38,823 bases of DNA from Bacteroidales bacterium (GTDB lineage: Bacteria > Bacteroidota > Bacteroidia > Bacteroidales > Dysgonomonadaceae): contig DUPB01000058.1 in assembly GCA_012838585.1 (NCBI GenBank), positions 1-38,823 of the forward strand, given 5' to 3'. The position numbers and the translations under genes were made by a program. Below, in pieces: positions 1-9,745 of the stretch (its first letter is position 1; every line of letters starts with the position of its first letter). The notes under the pieces were generated by a model. The model was not told the DNA's origin. It saw nothing but the letters and a program-made list of their open reading frames with translations, and did not search any database.

Positions 1-20
1 CGACTCCTCACGTAATCAAA

Positions 21-1412
21 TCAATCTCCCGTTGCAAAAAGGCGCACGCTCATAGCGGTTGAATAAGGATTAATATCGGTGTTTAGCACCCTGTCGGGTA
101 AGAAGCACATGAATTGGGCGTAATTGGTATCGTACTGTGATGACGACCAGAAATAGCCTTCTGAGCCCACGTTAAGGCGTGAACCCGACTTTTGCAGGCC
201 ACTGGCCGGGAAGTAGCGGACGACATCATTCTCGGCGTTAGCACTCCAAAAATCCGGTCGCACGATGACATAAGCACTTATACCATACAACTGACCTTGC
301 AAGCTACGCGCGGTTATTTTCATATGGGTATTGTTTCCATCACTGATATACTCGTATCGCCAGGCTGAGACCCAATCGGTGCCCTTGTATCGAAGCGCGT
401 AAGAGACGCTATCCACGCCAACACAAAAATCACTGGTGAAAGTCATGCTTACGCCTCGAAGCGTTACAGTCTCTCTGACATCAATAGACCAATCGTTCCA
501 GGTTGAAAAGGCGTTCATAAAGTAAAAGCCGTGCGGCACGATGGTTCTCCACTCTTCCTTATTAGGCAGGTGGTAACGCTTACCGTCAATAGTTATATTA
601 CTGAACCATGAAACAGCATCGTCATACGAAAAGTAACCGCTCCCATTACAGTCGGTCAGGTTCGTCACGAAACCGTCGCCCGAACAATTCACGTTGTACT
701 CGGCAACGTAGCTGAGCGGGTTGTTCGAACCCGTTACAGACGAGGAGCCGTTCCACTTGGGCATGGAATATGTTTGCCCCATGAAGGTGACAACAATAGT
801 GGTATCGGTTTCGGTAATGGAGAGGTGTGAGGTGCCGCTCGGTCCTTGAGCTCCATCCTCACCAATTGCCTTTACAGGGTAACCGTTGGAATCCTTTACC
901 TCCTGCCAAGTGGTAGCACCATCGAAGCTCACCTCCCAGTGTCCCGCGGTATTCACGCGCAGGGTTGGGGTAACACCCTCTTTCCCTTGGGCGCAAATCA
1001 TCTTGCCTAATGCATCGCGCATGAACTCGCCGTTTAGCGTCCAGTAAAGCAGCCCGTCGGTGTGCACTTTAGTCCCCACCACGGAGGCTTTTCCATGTTT
1101 GAGATTAATGGTAGTCCCATCGCTCATGATAAGCTCGTAACCGCTCATATCTGCCAGTTCCTTGTATGATACCACGCTCACCCTCTTCTCCACCGCGTTA
1201 ACAAGTCCCTTAAGGGTCGTTATCTCAGAGTTGGCGGTTCTCACAAGGCCTTCGAGGGCTTTTAATCGCGCCTCGTGATCATTCAGCCTATCGGCTTGCT
1301 CCTTGTTTCTCTTTTTCAGGTCATCGAGCTCACGGTATATATCGTCCAAGTCGGCACATCCAGCGAAAGAGATAACCGCTCCTAACACAATTATGGTGAA
1401 AATCCTCTTCAT
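21..1412 (-). CDS. DUF4988/FISUMP-type surface lipoprotein, copy A
   Basis: This 463-aa protein starts with a lipoprotein signal peptide whose lipobox ends FAGC, making Cys19 the lipidated residue. Acidic residues follow at once (ADLDD), which in Bacteroidota fits export to the outer membrane or cell surface. Residues about 22-80 are a heptad-like coiled coil, and the stretch to about 110 resembles DUF4988. Residues about 115-195 hold short segments of the form 'GxWxVSxDGxTWxxVKD...GEDGxxG', common in Bacteroidota surface proteins. The C-terminal half (about 230-463) resembles the FISUMP/DUF1566-like fold, with YHLPNKEEW and, near the end, a GYFWSSSQY motif and VRLF. Function is unknown; surface adhesion or ligand binding is inference. 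The next gene upstream on the same strand is a paralogue, 44 bp away, so the two probably form one transcription unit. The ATG start is followed directly by the signal peptide. Confidence 0.8.
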   Translation of the reverse strand: MKRIFTIIVLGAVISFAGCADLDDIYRELDDLKKRNKEQADRLNDHEARLKALEGLVRTANSEITTLKGLVNAVEKRVSVVSYKELADMSGYELIMSDGTTINLKHGKASVVGTKVHTDGLLYWTLNGEFMRDALGKMICAQGKEGVTPTLRVNTAGHWEVSFDGATTWQEVKDSNGYPVKAIGEDGAQGPSGTSHLSITETDTTIVVTFMGQTYSMPKWNGSSSVTGSNNPLSYVAEYNVNCSGDGFVTNLTDCNGSGYFSYDDAVSWFSNITIDGKRYHLPNKEEWRTIVPHGFYFMNAFSTWNDWSIDVRETVTLRGVSMTFTSDFCVGVDSVSYALRYKGTDWVSAWRYEYISDGNNTHMKITARSLQGQLYGISAYVIVRPDFWSANAENDVVRYFPASGLQKSGSRLNVGSEGYFWSSSQYDTNYAQFMCFLPDRVLNTDINPYSTAMSVRLFATGD

Positions 1413-1456
1413 ATTGATTGTTGTTTACTATTTCCCTTTAACCTTTAACTCAACCC

Positions 1457-2857
1457 TTAATCCCCCGATGTGAACAAGCGCACGTTTAACCCGCGGGTTC
1501 GATAGGTCTGACCAGACGATGACGCGTAGCTTTGCTCCTCCCAGTAATAGTAGTTAGAGACGAAGACCATGTTAAATGCACTGGTCGAATCCTCCACCGA
1601 TAATGCCCAGAAAGAACCATAAACTCGCTCGTAAATGAGGGTTTCCCCATCTGAAGGGGTTAGCCTTTCACCACTGGCTGGAAAGCAGCGAACCACGTCA
1701 ATCTCGTTGTTTACGCTCCAATAGCCTGGTTGGGCGATATCCTCCACGGTCACGCCTGACTGTCCATGCAAGCTACGCGCGGTTATTTTCATATGAGTGT
1801 TGTTCCCGTTACCGATATACTCGTATCGCCAGGCAGACACCCTATCGGTACCCTTGTAACGAAGTGCATAACAAACGTCATTCACCCCAGAACGAAAATC
1901 ACTGGTAAAGGAGATGCTTTCGCCTTGAAGCATTACGCTCTCACCGACATCATCATAGGCGTTCGTAATTTTGAAGCTAACATAGAAGCCAAGGTTATTG
2001 TATATCTCCGGCACAATGGCCCCCCACTCCTCTTTACTCGGCAGATGATAGCGTTTGCCATTAATCGTGATACTTCTAAAGCGGGCGACAGCATCGTAGA
2101 ACGAGAAGAACCCACTCACGTCACAGGCGGTCATGTCCGTCACGAAGCCATCTCCAGCGGGATTCATATTGTACTCGGCGACACAACTAAGCGGGTTAAG
2201 ATGACGCCGAATAGGAATCACGTACGCCGTGCCGTTATAAATAATGGTAATGGTGCTGTCGGATTCAATAATAGAGAGGCCCAGCGTGCCACTCTCCCCT
2301 TCCTTGCCAATTGCTTTCACAGGGTTATCAGTGGCATCCTTCACCTCCTGCCAGATGGTGCCGCCATCGAGGCTTACCTCCCAGTTCCTATCGATATTCG
2401 CTCGCAAGATGGGGACGATACCGTCTTTTCCTTGGGTGCAAATCATCTTACCTAATGCATCGCGCATGAATTCACCGTTAAGCGTCCAGTAGTGTAACCC
2501 GTCACTGTGAACTTTTGTTCCCACCACGGGAACTGGCGCGTGCTTAAGGTTAATTCGAGTCCCATCGCTTAAGGTGAGTTCGTAACCACTTTTATCGTCC
2601 AACTCCTTGTATGACATTACGCTCACTCTTTTCTCCACGGCGTCCATGAGCACCCGAAGGGTCTTTATCTCCAAGTTAGCGGTCTCCACGAGGCTTTCGA
2701 TGGCTTTCAACTGTGTCTCATGGTCATTTAGCCTATCAATTAGCTCCTTGCTTTCCTTTTTCAGGGAGTCAATTTCGCTGTAAATCTCATCGAGATTGGT
2801 ACAGCCGGTGAAAATAATCATCACCGTCAGTGCGATGGACGTTAAAAACCCCTTCAT
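1457..2857 (-). CDS. DUF4988/FISUMP-type surface lipoprotein, copy B
   Basis: This 466-aa paralogue of the preceding lipoprotein has the same architecture: lipobox FTGC (Cys19), coiled coil to about residue 80, DUF4988-like region, 'WEVSLDGGTIWQEVKD' segment, and a FISUMP-like C-terminus with YHLPSKEEW and a final VRLFTSGD. I start it at the ATG at 2857. A longer reading would begin at a TTG four codons upstream and adds nothing to the signal peptide. The two copies match closely through the coiled coil and around the MKITARSL segment. They differ in the linker near residue 200, where copy B lacks the serine-rich piece, and in the last 70 residues, where copy B has an insertion rich in Tyr and Ser. 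This looks like tandem duplication followed by divergence of the exposed C-terminal face. Function is unknown. Confidence 0.78.
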   Translation of the reverse strand: MKGFLTSIALTVMIIFTGCTNLDEIYSEIDSLKKESKELIDRLNDHETQLKAIESLVETANLEIKTLRVLMDAVEKRVSVMSYKELDDKSGYELTLSDGTRINLKHAPVPVVGTKVHSDGLHYWTLNGEFMRDALGKMICTQGKDGIVPILRANIDRNWEVSLDGGTIWQEVKDATDNPVKAIGKEGESGTLGLSIIESDSTITIIYNGTAYVIPIRRHLNPLSCVAEYNMNPAGDGFVTDMTACDVSGFFSFYDAVARFRSITINGKRYHLPSKEEWGAIVPEIYNNLGFYVSFKITNAYDDVGESVMLQGESISFTSDFRSGVNDVCYALRYKGTDRVSAWRYEYIGNGNNTHMKITARSLHGQSGVTVEDIAQPGYWSVNNEIDVVRCFPASGERLTPSDGETLIYERVYGSFWALSVEDSTSAFNMVFVSNYYYWEEQSYASSSGQTYRTRGLNVRLFTSGD

Positions 2858-2903
2858 TGTATGTTGCAAAGTTGATTATACCCACGATTGATCCTTCCGC
2901 CAA

Positions 2904-3485
2904 TCACGCCGCATTTTTGTTGGTCAACAAATCGTCGTAAAATTTGGCGTAACTCACGTACAGATAGGGAGACACCCACAGTGAAGCGATACCCAACGTT
3001 ATTATAACGAGTAGAAACCATCCTATAAAGCGCAGGTTGAGGCAGAAAAATTTCCACTTGTATCCGTACATCAGCTCCCTGCTCTTCTTCATCGCTTCTA
3101 CCGCGGTGAGGTTCGGGTTGTCGACCAGTATAAAAAAGGTCATCGAGTAGCCAATAGCCAATATGATACCCGGAACGATTAAGAGAAGCATACCCAATCC
3201 GATGAGAAGCATCATCAGCAACATCGCCACAAGCGCCACGGCAAAACGTTCGAACCCCTTGAAGAGTTGCTCTATCTCAGCCTCCTGACCTCGTGAAACA
3301 GACAGAATGAACAACGCGAACCCCAAAGCCAGGGGACCTCCAACAAGCAAGGTACCTGCAACCGGAATGGCACCTGCCGCCATCGAAAGCAAGACATACA
3401 CCAGATATGTTCCAACGGCTATGCCCCACCTTCCTTTGAGGGACTCTTTAGCCATTCTCATCAACACCACATTTTTTGTCATCAT
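2904..3485 (-). CDS. small polytopic membrane protein, DUF975-like
   Basis: This 193-aa integral membrane protein has about five hydrophobic segments, near residues 24-42, 43-62, 87-112 (two closely packed helices broken by a Gly/Pro-rich VPGIILAIGY turn) and 150-175. The N-terminal amphipathic stretch, the 'VPGIILAIGYSMTFFILVDNP' neighbourhood and the following 'AVEAMKKSRELMYGYKWKFFCLNL' region match what I know of the DUF975 family, whose function is not established. There are two adjacent ATG codons, at 3485 and 3482; either could be used. A perfect TATATTTG -7 element lies 46-53 nt upstream of the first. The gene is followed after a 46-bp gap by the two lipoprotein genes. It could be cotranscribed with them, but nothing else links it to them. 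Confidence 0.6.
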   Translation of the reverse strand: MMTKNVVLMRMAKESLKGRWGIAVGTYLVYVLLSMAAGAIPVAGTLLVGGPLALGFALFILSVSRGQEAEIEQLFKGFERFAVALVAMLLMMLLIGLGMLLLIVPGIILAIGYSMTFFILVDNPNLTAVEAMKKSRELMYGYKWKFFCLNLRFIGWFLLVIITLGIASLWVSPYLYVSYAKFYDDLLTNKNAA

Positions 3486-3530
3486 ACCTGCTTTTGTTTT
3501 ATTTGGGTGAATTATTCAGATATATGCTCA

Positions 3531-3538
3531 CAAATATA
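3531..3538 (-). promoter_or_regulatory. Bacteroidota -7 element upstream of the DUF975-like gene
   Basis: Read on the minus strand this is TATATTTG, an exact match to the TAnnTTTG -7 consensus of the Bacteroidota primary sigma factor. A TTG -33 element at the usual 19-20 nt is not present; the closest candidate is TTA. The element is placed correctly for a leader of about 40 nt. Confidence 0.4.
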
Positions 3539-3672
3539 GCCACTTTTCCTGAATTTAAGCAGGTACACAAACCGATTTAAAAACATATAACTAAAACCAT
3601 CCCCCCTGTTCTTGAAAAAATTTGTTCCTTTGTGGGAAATAGAGGATGACAGGTACACTAAAACAGCACGCA

Positions 3673-5391
3673 ATGAGAAGAATCACCCTTTTACTGCTCG
3701 CGGGCACGGTTGCCCTGCAGATGGCAGTAGCCCAAGCGCCGACCCCCGAACAGAACCAGCGCTACTTCGACATCAACAAGAACATCGATATATTCAACTC
3801 GATCATCCGAGAGTTAGACCTCTTTTACGTGGACAGCATCGAGGTGAACCAGCTGATACAGGGAACGATAAACAACATGCTCACCCGATTGGATCCCTAC
3901 ACCGAGTACTACCCGGAAGAAAACGTGGGGGAGCTCCAGTTCATGACCACGGGAGAGTACGCGGGCATCGGTGCCATCATCTCCTACAACGAGGGCCGCG
4001 TGGTAATCAACGAGCCGTACGAGGGGCTACCAGCCGACAAGGTGGGGTTGAAGGCGGGTGATAGCATCCTGCAGATCGATGGGGAGGATGTGCGCGAGTC
4101 AACCGTGAAAGAGGTGAGCGACCGGTTGAAAGGGACGCCCGGCACGACGCTTAAAGTAACCATCGCCCGACCAGGTGAAAAAAAGAAGCGGACAATCCCC
4201 ATCACGAGGGAAAAAATCGAGATAGACCCCATCACCTACGCGAATATAGTGGATGACAGTATCGGCTACCTCCACTTCTCCAGCTTTACCTCCGGGAGCG
4301 GGAAGCGGGTAAAGGAGACGGTCAAAAAGCTCAAAAAAAAGGGAGCCACCTCGCTCATCATGGACCTCCGTGGAAACGGGGGCGGTATCCTGGACGAGGC
4401 GGTAGAGGTGGTGAACCTATTCGTACCGAAAGGGGAAGAGATTGTCTACACCAAGGGGAAAGTGAAGGAGTGGGACCGGAGCTACCGCACCCGCGAGCAA
4501 CCTATCGATGAGCTCATGCCCATCATCGTGTTGATCGATACAGGTTCGGCATCGGCCGCCGAGATCGTCGCCGGTGGCTTGCAAGACCTTGACCGGGCGG
4601 TTATCGTGGGAAACCGCTCGTTCGGGAAAGGACTGGTGCAGACCCCGCGCAACCTGCCCTACGGGGGGAATATCAAGATCACGACCTCCAAGTACTACAT
4701 CCCGAGCGGACGCTGCATCCAAGCACTGGACTACTCGCACCGCAACCCCGACGGGAGCGTGGCACGGGTTCCCGACTCGCTGACCAACCTCTTTCACACG
4801 CGCAACGGGCGTGAGGTGCGCGACGGGGGAGGCATTACCCCCGACATCACGGTTCCCCAAGAGACGGGAAGTACCATCGCCTATTACCTGATGATGGACA
4901 ACATGATTTTTAACTTCGTGACCGAGTGGATGCTACAGAACCAGGAGGCTTCCGCTCCCCCTCCCGGCACGTTCCAACTACCGGACACGGATTACGAAGC
5001 GTTCAAAACGTTCGTGAAGTCGAAGGATTTCGAATACGACAAGATGAGCGAGCACTCGCTGCAACAGCTGAAAAACATCATGGAGTTCGAGGGGTACATG
5101 GGGGTGGCCTCGGAAGAGTTCAAGGCGCTGGAGGCTAAACTGCATCCCGACCTGGACAGAGACTTAGAGCTGTTTAAGGAACAGGTAAAAAGTATGATCG
5201 AGTCAGAGATCATGCAGCGGTTCCATTACAAGAAGGGGGTACTTCTCCACCAGCTCGCGAGCGACAAGGTCTACCACAAAGCGATCGAGCTACTACAAGA
5301 TCAAGCAGGGTACCATCGCGTGCTGCGACCCTCACCGGCATCATCGACCCCACCAGTGGAGTCAATACCGGCAGATCAGGTTGCCAGTTAA
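3673..5391 (+). CDS. S41 family C-terminal processing protease
   Basis: This 572-aa serine protease of the CtpA/Prc tail-specific family is probably periplasmic and acts on envelope proteins or their C-termini. I start it at the ATG at 3673 because a clean signal peptide (MRRITLLLL to AVA) begins there; an ATG at 3646 would prepend nine polar residues. Cleavage after AVA would leave Gln as the first mature residue. An N-terminal helical region runs to about residue 90, and a PDZ domain spans about 90-175 with the GIGA and DKVGLKAGDSIL signatures. The S41 catalytic core follows: DLRGNGGG near 231-238, GSASAAE with nucleophile Ser294, and SFGKG with general base Lys319. After about residue 400 there is an extra helical C-terminal region, usual in Bacteroidota S41 proteins. 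It stands alone on the plus strand between minus-strand genes. Confidence 0.9.
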   Translation: MRRITLLLLAGTVALQMAVAQAPTPEQNQRYFDINKNIDIFNSIIRELDLFYVDSIEVNQLIQGTINNMLTRLDPYTEYYPEENVGELQFMTTGEYAGIGAIISYNEGRVVINEPYEGLPADKVGLKAGDSILQIDGEDVRESTVKEVSDRLKGTPGTTLKVTIARPGEKKKRTIPITREKIEIDPITYANIVDDSIGYLHFSSFTSGSGKRVKETVKKLKKKGATSLIMDLRGNGGGILDEAVEVVNLFVPKGEEIVYTKGKVKEWDRSYRTREQPIDELMPIIVLIDTGSASAAEIVAGGLQDLDRAVIVGNRSFGKGLVQTPRNLPYGGNIKITTSKYYIPSGRCIQALDYSHRNPDGSVARVPDSLTNLFHTRNGREVRDGGGITPDITVPQETGSTIAYYLMMDNMIFNFVTEWMLQNQEASAPPPGTFQLPDTDYEAFKTFVKSKDFEYDKMSEHSLQQLKNIMEFEGYMGVASEEFKALEAKLHPDLDRDLELFKEQVKSMIESEIMQRFHYKKGVLLHQLASDKVYHKAIELLQDQAGYHRVLRPSPASSTPPVESIPADQVAS

Positions 5392-5464
5392 CCCATTTAA
5401 AACATTCAAGCCAAAAGGTGACTGCTCCCCGCAAGTGTAGTGGATTCCAAGTTCACCCATTCAT

Positions 5465-6385
5465 TTACAACACCCGGGCAACGATAACACCGGTGCAAGA
5501 TGGCTGAGCCGCGCAGTAATCGCCGAGTGAGTTCTGGTCCACCACCACCTCTCCCCGGGAGGAAGAGGCATGGATAAAGGTCAAGCTATCGTGCCGCCAA
5601 AAGGTAAAGCCGACGTGGCTGGTGTCAAGCCCCTCAACGCGGGTAGTAAAAGCCAGAACCGCCATATGCGGAATGTTAGAAGCGGCAGCTTGAATCTTAT
5701 CTTTTGGCAGGTAGCAAAAGCCACCCCTGTCACCCATCGACTCCTCCACAACACGTATCTCCTCGAACAGTGTATCGTTGTTCTTCAATTGCCTGTATGC
5801 ATCCCTATGGGAGGTCATGAAGTGAATCTTTTTACCTTCACGGGTACCACCCAGTTCACAGGAGATATTATTCAACAAGCCGTTTTGCTCGTGATGGTAT
5901 AGCCAGTCGGACGTGTAATGCAAACGGCTGGAGTAGCCATTCCTCTCCCCATTACGGTAACGAACACGCTCCAACTGGCGGGTGAATGCATCAAAGTCAT
6001 GCTTTCCCGACCGAACCGTGTTGGTCAAGGCGATAACCGTTTCAACGAACGTTACGCAATCAAGCCCCCGGAGGTTGACCACCAGTTTCTCCTCGTCGGT
6101 CACCTCGAGCGTGTGAGCCACGTAGGGCGTACCCTGAAAAAACAGGGCCGTCTTTTCTAAGAGGAGTACCAGCCTTTCCTCTTCACGAGTCCCGGAAGCA
6201 GTTTCCAAGTAAGGTTCAATATAGGAAAGGTAGCTATGAAAAAGCTGTTTGTCTTCCAATGTATAGATAACATCTTGCCAACTCCCATGGGGTTCGCGGG
6301 CTTTACTTGTAACAGGGAACGTTGATTGAGACTGCAAAAAGAGCGTCAAAATCACTAAAAAGAATATACGAATCAATTGAGCCAT
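5465..6385 (-). CDS. DUF1460 family amidase-like protein
   Basis: This 306-aa exported protein has a hydrophobic N-terminus (about residues 4-18). It belongs to DUF1460, a Bacteroidota-enriched family with an NlpC/P60-like (N-acetylmuramoyl-L-alanine amidase-like) fold. The visible family marks are the nucleophile motif GLDCVTFVE with Cys110, the LHYTSDWLYHHEQNGL stretch, GYxYLPK-like text near residue 215 (FCYLPKDKI), and SHVGF with a likely catalytic His257. The predicted role is cleavage of peptide links in cell-wall fragments in the periplasm; the exact substrate is not shown by the sequence. It is the last gene of a minus-strand run, 21 bp after chorismate synthase and convergent with the S41 protease gene. 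Confidence 0.8.
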   Translation of the reverse strand: MAQLIRIFFLVILTLFLQSQSTFPVTSKAREPHGSWQDVIYTLEDKQLFHSYLSYIEPYLETASGTREEERLVLLLEKTALFFQGTPYVAHTLEVTDEEKLVVNLRGLDCVTFVETVIALTNTVRSGKHDFDAFTRQLERVRYRNGERNGYSSRLHYTSDWLYHHEQNGLLNNISCELGGTREGKKIHFMTSHRDAYRQLKNNDTLFEEIRVVEESMGDRGGFCYLPKDKIQAAASNIPHMAVLAFTTRVEGLDTSHVGFTFWRHDSLTFIHASSSRGEVVVDQNSLGDYCAAQPSCTGVIVARVL

Positions 6386-6406
6386 TCGATTATTGTACGT
6401 GAGTGA

Positions 6407-7480
6407 CTATTTGGGCTTGGTCAACGACAACAGGTAAAAGTCCAAAAGGGTAATGGCCGCCATGGCCTCAACGATAGGAACCGCCCGGGGGAGCACGCAA
6501 GAGTCATGCCGCCCACGCGCCTTAACCCGGATCTCCTCGCCATGAATATCCACCGTCTCTTGCTCCTTTACAATGGTAGAGACCGGCTTAAACGCCACGC
6601 GAAAGTAGATATCCTCCCCGTTGGAGATGCCCGCCTGGACACCTCCGGAGTAATTGGTGCGGGCACGCACGGTACCCCCATCGTCATAAAACGGGTCGTT
6701 CACTTCCGACCCACGTCCCGAAACGTCAAACCCCGTCCCGTATTCGAATCCCTTCACGGCGTTGATGCTCAACATCGCGGAGCCGAGGGCGGCATGAAGT
6801 TTGCCGAAAACCGGCTCACCTAAACCCACGGGAGTACCCTTGATCACGCAAGTAACAATCCCCCCAATAGTATCGCCTTGGTGACGTACCTCGTTGATCA
6901 GTTGCATCATCCGCTCAGCCACATCGGGATCAGGGCATCGAACCATATTCTCCTCCACCCGATCGAGGTCGTACAACCGGTAATCCTTCTCAAGGGCGAT
7001 ATCCCCCACGCGCGAGGTGTAGGCCTGTATTTTAACGCCCAGCCTGTTTAGGTACAATTTGGCCACTGCACCCGCCACAACGCGGGCAACCGTCTCGCGG
7101 GCCGAGGAGCGCCCCCCACCCCGGTAGTCGCGCAGACCATACTTCTGCTGATAGGTGAAATCGGCATGCGAAGGGCGAAAAACATCTTTCAAGTGGTCGT
7201 AGTCTGAGGAGTGCTGGTTACGGTTCCTCACCAAGAAAGCGATGGGTGCGCCGGTAGACTTCCCCTCGAACAGGCCCGACAAGAATTCCACCTCGTCGGG
7301 CTCATCCCGGGGAGTGGTGACGCGTGATTGTCCCGGGCGACGGCGGTTCAACTCCAACTGTATAAACTCCCTATCAAGCTCCAGCCCCGGGGGACACCCA
7401 TCGATAATCCCCCCCACGCCCAAGCCGTGCGATTCACCAAATGAGGTCAGCCTGAATATATGGCCAAACGTGTTCATCAT
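6407..7480 (-). CDS. aroC: chorismate synthase
   Basis: This 357-aa cytoplasmic enzyme makes chorismate from 5-enolpyruvylshikimate-3-phosphate using reduced FMN, the last step of the shikimate pathway. Family signatures are plain: the N-terminal [22 protein letters not shown] near residue 48, the FMN-binding [14 protein letters not shown], and the C-terminal [18 protein letters not shown]. Length is normal. Two adjacent ATG codons (7480 and 7477) precede the conserved start; either is possible. It lies 78 bp downstream of the antiporter gene and 21 bp upstream of the DUF1460 gene. No other shikimate-pathway gene is nearby, so the grouping appears positional rather than pathway-based. Confidence 0.97.
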   Translation of the reverse strand: MMNTFGHIFRLTSFGESHGLGVGGIIDGCPPGLELDREFIQLELNRRRPGQSRVTTPRDEPDEVEFLSGLFEGKSTGAPIAFLVRNRNQHSSDYDHLKDVFRPSHADFTYQQKYGLRDYRGGGRSSARETVARVVAGAVAKLYLNRLGVKIQAYTSRVGDIALEKDYRLYDLDRVEENMVRCPDPDVAERMMQLINEVRHQGDTIGGIVTCVIKGTPVGLGEPVFGKLHAALGSAMLSINAVKGFEYGTGFDVSGRGSEVNDPFYDDGGTVRARTNYSGGVQAGISNGEDIYFRVAFKPVSTIVKEQETVDIHGEEIRVKARGRHDSCVLPRAVPIVEAMAAITLLDFYLLSLTKPK

Positions 7481-7558
7481 GCATCCTGTTTTTCTTTGTT
7501 TTTATTCCTTCCAATCATCTAACGGGTAAAAATGACCGTCCACAACGTGAATCCTTCG

Positions 7559-9736
7559 TTAATCGGGTTCACTTTCACCCTTATCCGTACTCTCCATGGC
7601 CGCCTTATCTATTTGCTCCTCCCGTTCTTCTTTTTCACGAAGCACGGAAGCCAACAGGTCGCTTACCCCGCCCAACACCTGATTGGAAGAGAACAATGGG
7701 ATTGATATATGGCTGTGGTAACCTTCTGCCGTGGTTGATTGTAGCGGGTAAAGCAGCATGAAGTTTCTATCCTTGAATTGATGGTTGATATAGTCCGGGA
7801 TTCGCTGCATAACCGGATGGTAGGATGCCTTTCGATCTCGGCTCATCACGATAAACAGTGCCTCATCCTTACCTATCTCGTTCGCGAGCGAGGGGAAAGC
7901 GTTCCAATCCTCGAACAGGTGAAAGTCACCATCCACGGGGTGAATCTTCTGTATTTGCCGCAAGACATCCAACATCTCCTCATCGGCGTAAAAGCTGAGC
8001 TTGGCACCGGTATTGCGTCCCAGGTTCCATAGCTTGGAGATCCACAAGGCAAACCCGATCTCCTTATCAGCGTCCCGGGGCACGATCACGAGACGACGCT
8101 TGACGGTAGAGAGCGGCTGCATGGCCTTGTACACGTAAAGGGTGGTACGCGATTTGTCGAGCACCCCCTCCACCAGGTTCCCGAGAAACGATTGGGATAT
8201 CTCCTGCCTCATATGGAGCCCCATCACGATATCGGTGATGGCGTACTTCTTCACCACCCCTAATATACCGTTGAGGATGTTCATATCGTAGCGTTTCAGC
8301 GGCTGTATGATGGTCTCGGCACCGGCACCCAGCTTCATCGCCTCCTCCAAAAGTTTCTCGGAGTTTTTTTCTGCCTCGGGAGTCGCATCGCTACTCTTGA
8401 TGATGTTCAGGGCGTACAGGTCCCGGGTGTTCTCCTTCGACTTGATCACCAGGCTAAACTCGATCAGGTCTTTAAGGGTATCCTTGTTGGCCACGGGAAT
8501 AAGAATCCGTTCATCGAGCACGCTTTCGCCTTCGTTCTCACCCATCGTTCCCTCCGCCAGGGAGGTCGCGATCGCCCCCTTCTGCGCCCGAAGGGAGGAG
8601 ACAGTACAGGTAATCAGGATCATCACGATAGCCCCGTTCAGGATAGCGTCGTCCAACAACCCCACCCGGTGACCAACCATGACGGTGGCCAGCGTGGCCG
8701 CCGCCTGCGAGTTGCTAAGACCGAAAATAAGCATCCGCTCCGCGTTGGTATACCGGAAAATCTTTTGCGTGAACAGCGCGGCGAGGAACTTCGATAGGAT
8801 AGCCACGACCGTCATCACCACGGAGACCTTCAAGGTTTCTATGTCACCGAAAAAGACACGGTAGTCGATGAGCATACCCACGCTGATCAGGAAGATGGGA
8901 ATAAAAATGGCGTTCCCCACGAAGTCGACGCGGTTCATAAGCGGGGATACGCGGGGAATCAACCTGTTCATGGATAAGCCGGCCAAGAACGCGCCGATAA
9001 TTCCCTCGATGCCGGCCAGCTCGGCCAACAGGCCGCCCAGGAAAATCATCGTCAGCACGAAGATGAACTGGGTGGTATTGTCTGGGAAGTGCTTGAAAAA
9101 CCAACGGGTAAAAAGCGGAAAACCGACAACCACGATCAAGGCGAACAGCAGTATCGAGATGGTAAGCTTCGTCCAAAAGGCGAGGCCGACTCCCCCTTCG
9201 TTCATGCTAACGACAACCGCCAGGACGAGCAGCGCGATCGTATCGGTAATCACCGTACCCCCCACCGCGACCGTGACCGCCCGGTTCTTACCCACCCCCA
9301 TCTTGCTAATCAAAGGGTAGGTCAGCAACGTGTGAGAAGACAACATGCTGGCAAACAATACCGACGACATCACGGTCATTCCAAGGAGGTAGTGCCCCGC
9401 GAGATAGGATAAGATCATGGGCACGGAGAAGGAAATCAACCCGAAAGCCAAGCTTTTCGCGCTGTTCTTCTTAAATTCGGCTAAGTCGATCTCCACGCCG
9501 GCCAGGAACATGATGTAGAGCAGACCCGCGTTGCCCAACATGATCATGTTGCTATCGCGGGTCATTAGTCCCAGGCCATACGACCCGATAACGGCACCCG
9601 CGATGATTAACCCGATAAGGGATGGGACCTTTATCTTGTTAAAAAGAATCGGGGCCGTCAGAATTATGACGAACAGTATCAGGAACTGCAGCGTCGGGTT
9701 CGTGATGGGGAGCGTGAAATCGACCGCAAGTAACAT
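7559..9736 (-). CDS. CPA2-type cation/proton antiporter with C-terminal UspA-like domain
   Basis: This 725-aa protein combines a monovalent cation:proton antiporter-2 membrane domain (about residues 1-390, some 12 hydrophobic segments) with a cytoplasmic tail of about 300 residues. Membrane-domain marks include VPSLIGLIIAGAVIGSYGLGL, FLAGVEIDLAEFKKN, VITDTIALLVLA (whose Asp is a candidate ion-binding residue) and ELAGIEGIIGAFLAGLSMNRLIP. The tail has two Rossmann-like repeats resembling universal stress protein domains (RILIPVANKDTLKDL; RLVIVPRDADKEIGF), typical of Bacteroidota antiporters of this class. It should exchange Na+ or K+ for H+ across the inner membrane; ion preference cannot be read. 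It starts 9 bp after the FKBP-type isomerase gene, so the two are very likely cotranscribed. Confidence 0.88.
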   Translation of the reverse strand: MLLAVDFTLPITNPTLQFLILFVIILTAPILFNKIKVPSLIGLIIAGAVIGSYGLGLMTRDSNMIMLGNAGLLYIMFLAGVEIDLAEFKKNSAKSLAFGLISFSVPMILSYLAGHYLLGMTVMSSVLFASMLSSHTLLTYPLISKMGVGKNRAVTVAVGGTVITDTIALLVLAVVVSMNEGGVGLAFWTKLTISILLFALIVVVGFPLFTRWFFKHFPDNTTQFIFVLTMIFLGGLLAELAGIEGIIGAFLAGLSMNRLIPRVSPLMNRVDFVGNAIFIPIFLISVGMLIDYRVFFGDIETLKVSVVMTVVAILSKFLAALFTQKIFRYTNAERMLIFGLSNSQAAATLATVMVGHRVGLLDDAILNGAIVMILITCTVSSLRAQKGAIATSLAEGTMGENEGESVLDERILIPVANKDTLKDLIEFSLVIKSKENTRDLYALNIIKSSDATPEAEKNSEKLLEEAMKLGAGAETIIQPLKRYDMNILNGILGVVKKYAITDIVMGLHMRQEISQSFLGNLVEGVLDKSRTTLYVYKAMQPLSTVKRRLVIVPRDADKEIGFALWISKLWNLGRNTGAKLSFYADEEMLDVLRQIQKIHPVDGDFHLFEDWNAFPSLANEIGKDEALFIVMSRDRKASYHPVMQRIPDYINHQFKDRNFMLLYPLQSTTAEGYHSHISIPLFSSNQVLGGVSDLLASVLREKEEREEQIDKAAMESTDKGESEPD

Positions 9737-9745
9737 AACCTATAA

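Noticed and set aside
1766-2455. Plus-strand open frame of 229 codons
   Set aside because: It lies wholly antisense to the second lipoprotein gene, shows no domain, and its composition is what the reverse of that gene would give.
3612-3632. Possible promoter of the S41 gene: TTG and TTCCTTTG
   Set aside because: The spacing is only 10 nt and the -7 box lacks the TA; not convincing as a sigma-ABfr promoter, though the -7-like box supports the later start codon.
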